Below are positions 56,406-64,000 of a stretch of 64,000 nt of DNA, piece by piece. The stretch comes from Delphinus delphis. Its lineage: Eukaryota > Chordata > Mammalia > Artiodactyla > Delphinidae. The DNA lies in NCBI RefSeq assembly GCF_949987515.2, contig NC_082702.1, positions 56,265,600 through 56,329,599 on the forward strand, written 5' to 3'. Made by a program: the position numbers and the translations under genes. A model generated the notes under the pieces. It did no database searches and had not been told where the DNA came from. It saw only the letters and a list, made by a program, of their open reading frames with translations. How positions within the stretch are numbered: position 1 is the stretch's first letter; the number at the start of each line of letters is the position of its first letter.

Positions 56406-56920
56406 AGTTCAAGAATAGTTATCATTTCACAAACAATTAGAATGCACAGATTAACTGAAATTAAAAAACAAAAACAAAACACATCACCTGTAATCCTACC
56501 CTTTGGAAATAATCGTGTAAGTGTTTTGGCCTATAGCCCCAATGACACTGCAGACATTTTCTTTGTACATAGGTCATGCATATGTAGTGTTTTACAAAAT
56601 CAGAGTCATGTTACATTTACTATTTTGTAACTTCCTTTTTCCGTTTAACAACATCTTGAAAGCGTATTTCCACATCCACAAAAGCATTCCTATACCTGCA
56701 CTTTTAATAGGAGTGGCAGAATTGCCTCCTATGACTATATCCTCACTTATATCACCTGGCCCTGCCTGTGGGACACTTAGGCTGTTTCCCATTGTTTGCT
56801 ATCAAAACCATGCTGGGCTAAACATCCCCAGAGTTATGTCTCTTTGCTTGTCAAATGGCTTCCCTGGTTGAATTCCGAGCAGTGGAGGCGGCTGGGTTAA
56901 AGATAGGGGCATTGTTAAGG
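56406..56920 (-). mobile_element. L1M-type fragment, antisense
   Basis: The text 'catcacctgtaatcctaccc', 'ttacaaaatcagagtcatgt', 'ttgtaacttcctttttccgt' and 'cattgtttgctatcaaaacc' resembles antisense old L1 sequence ('...ggatcatactgtacatactgttttgtaacctgctttttt...'). Confidence 0.6.
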
Positions 56921-57760
56921 CTGTTGATGAGTACTACCCCTGCCTCCCAGGACCCCATCATTGTAGGGATCTGGATTTCCTTCATCAGTGTGTGAGCTGC
57001 CCTTGAGGACGAATTCCAGGAGCCAGCCAGCCTCTTTCCTGTTGGCTTCCCACCTTAGTTCTATCAGAGACAAGAACTGAGGAAAACCTGCAGAATCTGC
57101 TCTTCTAGGGGGCGTGTGAGTGGAGGTGTGCGGGGGAGGGACCTGGCACCTGCCGGGAGAAATGTTTGAGCTGCCAGGAGCATTTTTTCCTCCGTCTGGC
57201 GCTCAGGGAGGCCTGCTGGTGGGAGGCCCTTTGCCTGGAAGGGCTGGGAGGCAGGCCAGGCCTGGAGCCACACTCCGGAGCAAACACCTCTGGTCCAGGT
57301 CATTCCCGAAGCAGCGTTAGCTGGGGCATTGCCCAGGGACCTGGCCTGGGGCTGGGGGTGGAGCTGGTGGCCAAGGGCCAGAGCACACCCCAAATTAGAA
57401 ACTTTCCTCATCTTTTCCTGCTGGTGTCTGAGAAATGGTTGCCACGGTCAGCAAGAAAGGTAATGATTTTGGTAAGTCATATGTCCACTGTATCGCTACA
57501 GGGCTGGCCACACCAGGAAAGAAGCTACAAAAACAGGTCTCTGGCCCTTTTCTAGCTCATTCCAGTGCTCTCCCTACACAACACGTGATGCCTGCCATGT
57601 GATAAAATTTGGCTAAAATTTTCCAAAAGGCTATTCTTCTTCCCCTCCACCCTTCTCCTTTCAAACAGATATTAGGCCCCCCTCCCTCTCCGGTGGGGGG
57701 ACAGAGGACTATTCCATGGTCTCTCCCCTCCAGGAGTTCGAATCTTTCCATTTTAAAAAA
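56921..57760. other. Unassigned non-coding DNA
   Basis: No recognised repeat or gene. The frame at 57166-57555 (129 codons) lacks a domain. Confidence 0.45.
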
Positions 57761-57772
57761 CATTTCAAAGAG

Positions 57773-57984
57773 TGCTTCCCTGGCGGCACAGTGGTTGAGG
57801 GTCCGCCTGCCGATGCAGGGGACACGGGTTCGTGCCCCGGTCCGGGAAGATCCCACATGCCGCGGAGCGGCTGGGCCCGTGAGCCATGGCCGCTGAGCCT
57901 GCGCGTCCGGAGCCTGTGCTCCGCAACGGGAGAGGCCCCAGCAGTGAGAGGCCCGCGTACCGCAAAAAACAAAAAAACAAAAAT
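57773..57984 (+). mobile_element. CHR-2-type SINE, sense
   Basis: Head 'gcttccctggcggcacagtg', B box 'ggttcgtgccc', body 'tccggagcctgtgctccgca', A-rich tail with C interruptions. A 12-bp target-site duplication (catttc, a or g, then aagag) lies at 57761-57772 and 57985-57996 with one mismatch. Confidence 0.95.
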
Positions 57985-57996
57985 CATTTCGAAGAG

Positions 57997-58156
57997 GCAA
58001 TAATTACATAGGGTAAAACTAATTTCAAACAGTGAAAAGGACAGAGGGTGAAAAGGAGCTCTCCCCTCCCTTCTTGCCTCCTGGTCCCCGTGCCCTCCCA
58101 GGAGATGAGTTGTAACAGTCTCCAGGCAGACACGCACAGGCGCAGACACACACATG

Positions 58157-58157
<1 letters not shown>
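57997..58157. other. Unassigned non-coding DNA
   Basis: Short spacer without a recognised element. Confidence 0.4.

Positions 58158-58196
<39 letters not shown>
58158..58196. repeat. (CA)n microsatellite
   Basis: About 19 CA units, with less regular CA-rich bases just before (58141-58157). Confidence 0.95.
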
Positions 58197-58198
<2 letters not shown>

Positions 58199-58289
58199 TG
58201 TCATGGAGAACATTCCGCATCAGTTCCTAAGACACTCCCTCCGTCTTTTCAGGCTCACAGCCCTTTAATAGGTGCTCTGGAAGATCCCC

Positions 58290-58435
58290 AAGTCTTCAGA
58301 GTTCACGGAAACACCCAGGCTTTGAAAAGTACTTCTGGGTTCACAGACGCACTCCTCAGCTTTGCGGACACGCACTTCCGCGTTCATGGAAACACTTCCG
58401 GGTTTATGGAAAGTACTTCCGGCCTGAGGGCTAAG
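58290..58435. repeat. Imperfect tandem repeat
   Basis: Blocks such as 'gttcacggaaacac' (about 58302) and 'gttcatggaaacac' (about 58382), and 'gaaaagtacttctgggttca' with 'gaaagtacttccgg', recur within about 145 bases. The unit borders are not clear. Confidence 0.6.
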
Positions 58436-58848
58436 GGTTGAGAGGGTCTTTGGGCTCCGACCGTGCACCTTGGGGGGTGCATAGCTTACTTCTGTGACAC
58501 TCAGGTATCCTCACCTGTGACACAGGGATGAGAACAGTGCCCACGTGGCCATTCTGTTGTGAAGACTCAGAGGACGGCCCAGCTCCTGGCATAAAGGACA
58601 CCTTCAGTCAGTGTTGGCTTCAATGTCCAGGGAGAGGTGGTGCGATGGGGACGAAGCCAGAGAAAGGGCGAAGGAACTGAAGGCAGAAGGCCAGCTATGT
58701 TCAGGTGTCTCACGGGCTGTAACCAGGCTTGCTTTGTGGGGTTGGCTCCAAAGGTCCCATGGAGAAAGGGGCAGGAGTCCAGTTTCATCTCATCACGTGG
58801 AAGAACTTTCCCGAGGGAATGAGCTCCCTACTCCTGGAGGCATACAAG
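58436..58848. other. Unassigned non-coding DNA
   Basis: No secure repeat. The text 'cctcacctgtgacacaggga' near 58510 hints at a MIR remnant. Confidence 0.4.
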
Positions 58849-58862
58849 CCGGATGACAGCTT

Positions 58863-58991
58863 TTTTTTTTTTTTTTTTTTTTTTGGCCGTGCTGCATTGG
58901 CATGTGGGATCTTAGTTCCCCGACCAGGGATCGAACCCGCGCCCCTGCATTGGAAGTGCGGAGTCCTAACCACTGGACCTCCAGGGAAGTT
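58863..58991 (-). mobile_element. CHR-family SINE, short antisense copy
   Basis: Minus strand: 'aacttccctggaggtccagt' head, B box 'ggttcgatccc', 'ctggtcggggaactaagatc', then a run of about 24 A. A perfect 14-bp target-site duplication, ccggatgacagctt, lies at 58849-58862 and 58992-59005. The long pure A tail and perfect duplication suggest a fairly young insertion. Confidence 0.96.
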
Positions 58992-59005
58992 CCGGATGAC
59001 AGCTT

Positions 59006-59884
59006 CTTGACTCAAGCTTTGGACCAGGCAAGGAGTTAGACTAGAATCTAGCCAGTGGATGGACACAAAGAGAGAGTCTATCACACAGTGCCTGGTCCAG
59101 TAAGTCCTTCACAGTTACTGGTTATTGTTCTTATTTTATTGAGATCATTGTGGGTGATTTATTTCCTCCGTGCTGCTAGGTGTTTCTCCATTGAGCAGAC
59201 ATTAGTGGTGCAATAGAGAGGCCATGTAAAAATGTCCTACCTGTGAGCTCTGGGGACCCCAGCGTGGTTGGTGGCTGCCTTGAGGAGAGGGACAGATGGT
59301 TGTGTCACTGGCGAGTGAAGCTCATCGTTTTGTTTCAAAGGAGATCCCTCTGCCAACCCTGGCCACCCTTGCCTGTTCTTGTCTGGTGAGTGGGTGAAAT
59401 CCAGGTGGGCTGCCTGGCAGAAGCAGCAGGAACTTGTGTCTGGAGGCAGCCCATTCATTAGTGGAGGATGGGCAGGGGGTGTCAGGGGGCAAAGGGCAGG
59501 CAGGAAGCCAGCAGCCCACCCAAGTCTCTGCCTGCACAGGCTGCGGTGGGCAGAAACTGCTTCCTCTCTTGCCCGCATTGTGGAGAAAGGAACTAGACTC
59601 AGTTCCTGAATTGGAAAGGAGAGGAAAGAGCGAAGGCTGTGAACTATTGACAGCGCTGCACTTTCCCCAGCTCTGGGAGTGATTTGCATGGGAACCCACG
59701 AGGCGGAAACGATATTTTAGCAGCTGCTTTCCAAGGTTGATGAACAGCAGAATACGTGGCAGTTAAGACAACAGATCCAGATTTCCGGTCCTCAAGAAGT
59801 CTTTCCAGAAAAGCGGCAAACACTGTACGTGGCACCTGGGAGTCTCCCATGTCATGGCAGGTCCCAAGGCAGCCCACGTCACCC
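59006..59884. other. Unassigned non-coding DNA
   Basis: No recognised repeat or gene. A 150-codon minus-strand frame (59237-59689) overlaps other frames and has no domain. Confidence 0.45.
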
Positions 59885-59970
59885 CTGCTAGCTGTGTGAC
59901 CTGGGGCAGGTGACCTCAGCCCCGGCTCTGCACCTGGGTGTCCTTGGCTGGTAACATCACCCCTCGTGGG
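59885..59970 (+). mobile_element. MIR SINE fragment
   Basis: It contains 'ctagctgtgtgacctggggc' and 'aggtgacctcagccccggct', the centre of a MIR. Confidence 0.75.
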
Positions 59971-60154
59971 ACCTGTCTACAGATTTAATTGAGACTGTAT
60001 GTAGAAAGTAGCTACTACACCTGATGTTGAATTTCTGGATCCTTTAAGTGAATCAGACCTTCCCAATAGCCTCTAAGTGGTTTGGCACATTTAATTATTC
60101 TAATAACAAGCAAGTCAGTAAGGATTTGCAGAAGCTTACAGTAAAATAACAGCG
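59971..60154. other. Unassigned AT-rich DNA
   Basis: No recognised element. Confidence 0.4.
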
Positions 60155-60385
60155 ATAATAGTGTCAGCACTTATACTATGCTTACCAGGTGCCGGGCACT
60201 GTGCTCAGCGCTTCGTATAGATTAGTATAACCAGTCGCCATGAGAACCTGCGATTGTGGTATTGTTATACCCACTTTGCAGCAAGGAAACTGAGCTGAGA
60301 GAGGGGGATGAATTGCCCCAGATCACTCACACTGCCGGCGGGTGGCTGGTATCCAAATGCAGACCCCTGTCTTGCCCCCACCCTC
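60155..60385 (-). mobile_element. MIR SINE, antisense, near full length
   Basis: It has 'gtgccgggcactgtgctcag', 'tacccactttgcagcaagga', 'aactgagctgagagaggggg' and 'ctggtatccaaatgcagacc' in antisense MIR order. Confidence 0.9.
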
Positions 60386-61499
60386 CACTGGACACACACA
60401 CTGTGGCAGCAGATCATGACCTGGGGCTCAGGGTCTGGAAGGCAGGTGCGGGCAGACTTCTGGGGGATCCAGAGCTGTATGCAAATGGATGTAAATATGA
60501 ATTCTTTCTCCCTGACGAGCAGCTGCATTGATTTATAAGATTTCTAAACAGGCTAATTGGGAAGGTAATCAACTGACTGGCATATATTGGGTTCCCTAGA
60601 GATAGACTCCGGGAGAAACCAGGAAGGGGTGAAGCAAACAGGAGAAAAAGGCCACCAGCGACTTCAAGGCAAAGACGCAGCCTCAGCCTGATCCCGTGGG
60701 GGCGGTGGGGGGGGGGGCTCTGGAGGGTGAGCCACACCGCAGAGCTGCTTTCCTAGCCCCACACGCTAAGCCGGCGGCTAAGGGCTGCCCGGAGGACTGT
60801 CAGACGGTTCCAGAAGCCCTTGGCCAGTTCTCGGAAGAGAGTCCCAGGTGAAAGCCTGGAGAAGCAGAAACACAGAGAAGCCGGCGGAAGAACACACCAA
60901 AACCTTAAAAGTGGTGGGGCATCACCCGGCTGGGGCACCAGCGGTATCTGCTGCCTGTTTGTAGGTTGACCGCTGCTGCTGGAAATCGGGCTGGGACTAG
61001 TGTGACCTACACGGAGCCGCCAGGATTCAGGGCGCACTCTGCTCCAATTTGCTGGGGAATCTGGGCGACTTTCTCCCTTGCCTCTCCGTTCCCCATCCAC
61101 TGAGATTCCCTCGTTTCTTCCTGCTGCACCTCTGTGACTCCCTTCCCGCTCTCAGTAACATTGCCTATGCGGCTGCCCTCAGCCTGACTCTCCTTGTGCG
61201 TTTGCAGACGGCTCCGGCCTCGGCCATGTGCCACGGAACAGGTGTCCCGGACACGTGCTGCCTCAGCCTGTCCAGGAGGGTGAGAAGGTGAAGACAGACA
61301 GAGGGAAGGGGGTGAGGAAGATGGAGGGGAGGGGAGAGAGGCGGGTGCTAGGAGTCACAGCAGGGGGAGGGGCCAGCGCCCCTCAACGCAGGGTGGCCTG
61401 CACGTTCCTAGTGCAAAGTCGCACACGGGGCCTGGTTCTTTGTCGTCTGGGCGGTTGCCAAGTTCCCTTTGCCCCATGTCGAGCTTCTGGCCAAGTCAT
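60386..61499. other. Unassigned non-coding DNA
   Basis: No recognised repeat or gene. A run of eleven G lies at about 60706-60716. Confidence 0.45.
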
Positions 61500-61612
61500 C
61501 ACATATTTTTGAGCTCCTACTGTGGGCAGGCACTGGGCCACTTGCTGGGGGTCCAGCAGTGACCCCTGGGGCAGCCTGTTTTTTCATGGGGCTCACGTTC
61601 TAGGGGGTTAGA
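61500..61612. mobile_element. Old L2/L3/MIR3-type fragment (uncertain)
   Basis: The text 'tgagctcctactgtgggcag', 'gcactgggccacttgctggg' and 'catggggctcacgttctagg' fits the common old pattern 'gagcacctactgtgtgccaggcactg...catggagcttacattctag'. Confidence 0.6.
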
Positions 61613-62224
61613 CCCCACTCAAGTGCATGCCATGGTGACGCCAGGTAGGGACCCAGGTTCCCGCAGGCTTGCAGACAAGGGTCGGGCCCCTGTTGCTGGA
61701 GACCCTGAGGCCTCCAGCCCTCACAGTGGGCCTTGACCCCGCAGGGAGACCTACAGGCACAGCACCCTCGTGTGCCCACCCCACGCAAGTTCTCTCCCGA
61801 GCTCCTGAGGGTGGGATCTGGCCGCTGCCCGCCTCTCGGGCTCATCTGTTTCCACTTTGCTCGCTGTGGCTCTTCTAAGTGCATATGAATCGAACCCCAA
61901 TCTCTGCCACCCCCAAAGCCAGGAATTCCTTACCTTGCAGGAGTTTAAACAACAACAACAAGCAAACAAAACTGAATGTGTCTCTGCACAAGGCATCCCG
62001 GAGCTGAGACTCTCCCCCTAGGCCCCTGCACCCTGTTTTCTGTTCCAGTCCCTCCCCAGCCGACTGCTCACCTGTCTGCCCTGGGCTGTCACCTGCCCCC
62101 TTTCACGTTTCCCTTTAGGTGTCAGCTCGCCTGGGTCGGCGGGGAGGGGGCGAGTCTCTGCAGCCCCAGGCCCGGTGCTCACGCAGCCCCCAGCACCACG
62201 CGGATCGTGCCCACCTTCCTCCTC
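61613..62224. other. Unassigned non-coding DNA
   Basis: No recognised repeat. A short (AAC)n lies near 61950. Confidence 0.45.
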
Positions 62225-62365
62225 CCGGTCTGGGTCTGCGAGCTGCCCGGAGCGCAGGTGAACCACCTTACGCCGCTTACTGGCTGTGGGACCTGGGGCA
62301 GTCACTCCCCTCTCAGGGCTCAGTTTCCTCTCTTGTGAAGCGTGGACGGCGATGTGCTCAGATCA
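62225..62365 (+). mobile_element. MIR SINE
   Basis: It contains 'ctggctgtgggacctggggc', 'agtcactcccctctcagggc' and 'tcagtttcctctcttgtgaa', a clear MIR core. Confidence 0.85.
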
Positions 62366-63149
62366 GAGGCCGGCTCAGCCTGGTGAGCGGGTGAGCTGTC
62401 GCTGCTGCTGTTCTGTTTCTTGTTCACTCACGCCCTCGGCCTCAACATTTCTGAGCACCTTCCAAGTACTGGTGTTGGGCTCGGCTCCGCAGAAGCCGTG
62501 GGGGTGGGGCGGAGGGGGCAAGAAGCCCCTCCCTGGGGAGTTCACGGTGTGGGGGACAGGGTGGGGCTGGAGGAGGCGATGCTGGCGAGCTGAAGTCAGC
62601 GCTGATGGAGAACGGTGTGGAGAGCGCCCTTCGGGGAGCCCGCAAATGCCCAGGCGGAGCGAGTGAACGGACAGGCCCGGGTCCAGCGTGTTGCTGGCCC
62701 ACCTTCCTGCGGCCCCGTCGGCGCCCGGGCCTCCCGGCCTCTATCTCCCTCCAGTTCTGCCCAGCCGAGACCCCCCGGGGGGGCACCTGTGCAGCCCACC
62801 CCTGGGCCCCCCACAATCGGGAGCTGCGGTTGCAGGGGTCTGGGCAGCTCCGGCCAGTATCCCTCGGGGTCCTTTGTCCCTGCATGGCTGCAGCTGTGTC
62901 CAGGCTGCTGCTGGTCGGCTGGCCTGTGCCGTGGATGCCGCCCTGAGGGCGTCACAGGGCCCCTTCTTGCCAGGAAGGACAGGCCCTCCTGATGAGCGCT
63001 GGGCCCATCCTGAAGATGAAGACAGGCCGCTCTGCAGCCACAGCCTGGCCTCCTCAACAGCCCACGGCAGCGGGGCGGGCGGCAGCGGTGAAACCGGGAG
63101 GGGCGGGGACACCGCTCCGGAGCGACAAGACGTCGTGACTGCCGAGCGC
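62366..63149. other. Unassigned GC-rich DNA
   Basis: GC-rich and CpG-containing, above all 62600-62800 and 63060-63150. Frames of 147-201 codons occur on both strands over the same bases without a domain. It could be an edge of a CpG island, but no promoter or exon is recognisable. Confidence 0.4.
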
Positions 63150-63189
63150 CGCGTGCAGCCCTTGCCTGCGTCCTGGTTAAAAGGCTAGC

Positions 63190-63565
63190 CATGAAGGACA
63201 CGTTGGGGACAACCGGGAGAAATCTGGATGTGGACCGGGTATCAGACGATATCAGGAAAGTCTTGCTAATTTTGCTGGGTGAGCTAATAGCGTTGTGAGC
63301 ACACAGGAGGATGCCCTTCTGGTTTCGGAGACGCCTGCCGCAGTATTCAGGGTGAAAGTGTCCTGCTGTCTGTGAGATACTTTAAAATGGTTCAACCACA
63401 TCTGTCCGCCTTTCTGCTGAGCAGAAAATCCGGCAAAAAGATCATAATTGTTGAGTCTAAGTCGTGGATATATGGGAACCATTTGCTTTTATTACTAATT
63501 TTCTCACATATTGAACTTCGAAATACTCGTTTGAGGGCAGAAAACCCCCATGGCAAGTGTCTGCA
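63190..63565 (+). mobile_element. L1M 3'-end fragment
   Basis: The text 'atctggatgtggaccgggta', 'tcagacgatatcaggaaagt', 'aattgttgagtctaagtcgt' and 'atattgaacttcgaaatact' follows the 3' end of old L1 elements ('...gatattaaggaattattgttaatttt...aattgttgaatctgggtg...'). The rest of the element is missing. Confidence 0.65.
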
Positions 63566-64000
63566 CGTGCTGAGGGCTCAGCCGGGGGGAGCCGTCTCCA
63601 CCTGAGCCACTGGCTGACCACAGGCCCGGCCCACCTGGCTGGGCTGCCCGCCTCCTGCCCTGGGGTCCCGGGCTGCACCTCGGGGGCTCTGGCCTCGTTC
63701 CCACAACGCTGCTTCCGCCTGAAGGGTCCCCTCGTGCCCGGCTGTCCCAGGAGCTGCCCTGGACCCCGGGGCAGTGGAGACACCTCTCCCTTCCGGACAC
63801 TCAGATGTCAGTGTCTGAGGAGCGCTTTCCTCTCGGGGCCTGCTGGAAAGTGCTGGTGGGTGTGAGCTAGCTGTGGCCCCGCTGCCGCCTGGCGGGAGGG
63901 GACGTCGGGGGCATTTTGGGAGCTGCCCGGAAGGCCAGGGTTTAGCTTGGTGGTGGGAGGGCAGGAGGAGAACCCTGGCACTTGAGTTTTGTGGCCTCGG
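63566..64000. other. Unassigned GC-rich DNA at the window edge
   Basis: GC-rich sequence without a recognised repeat or gene. A frame at 63557-63865 is unsupported. Confidence 0.4.

Noticed and set aside
1..64000. Ruminant origin
   Set aside because: No BovB or Bov-tA element was recognised in 64 kb, whereas CHR SINEs are frequent. A hippo or other relative is not excluded.

Overview
The window looks like non-coding nuclear DNA from a whale or dolphin, or a close cetartiodactyl relative. The strongest evidence is the interspersed repeats. At least 15 tRNA-derived SINEs of the CHR type are scattered on both strands; this family is known from cetaceans, hippopotamuses and ruminants. No BovB or Bov-tA element was seen, although ruminant DNA of this length would normally carry several. 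Mammal-wide MIR, L2, MER5/MER20/Charlie, MLT1 and L1 remnants complete the picture. No protein-coding gene, rRNA, functional tRNA, CRISPR array or prokaryotic signal could be supported. The long open frames are chance readings through GC-rich DNA, SINEs or simple repeats, apart from the decayed ORF1 and ORF2 of LINE-1. Exons of an unrecognised gene cannot be excluded by eye.

Layout. 1-8.5 kb: single-copy-looking DNA with five CHR SINEs, a CA repeat, a GGGA tract and an L2 fragment. 8.5-11.4 kb: AT-rich and almost free of recognisable repeats. 11.4-24.9 kb: dense old repeats (MIR, MER5, Charlie, L1M), three more CHR SINEs, a 13-bp ten-copy minisatellite and a 61-bp inverted pair. 24.9-31 kb: GC-rich, repeat-poor, with MIR copies at its edges. 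31-40 kb: an MLT1 LTR split by a SINE, and several L1 pieces. 40.1-42 kb: a decayed L1 running into a 1.1-kb minisatellite of about 54 units. 43.8-45 kb: L2 split by an enlarged SINE, followed by a MER20-like element.

47.3-56.4 kb is the centrepiece. An old L1 fragment contains a SINE and a Charlie-type DNA transposon, and a nearly full-length young L1 (about 6 kb, with 5' UTR, ORF1, ORF2 and 3' UTR) lies inside the DNA transposon. The young L1 is dead: both reading frames are broken and a catalytic residue of the endonuclease is changed. 57-64 kb: two more SINEs, MIR copies, an L1M 3' end and GC-rich DNA.

Nothing here works together as a pathway. The window records successive retrotransposition events whose order can be read from nesting and target-site duplications. 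Family names rest on recalled consensus patterns, and most boundaries of old elements are good only to about 10-30 bases. No undescribed functional system was found. The least explained items are the 20/21-bp minisatellite and the 61-bp inverted pair.
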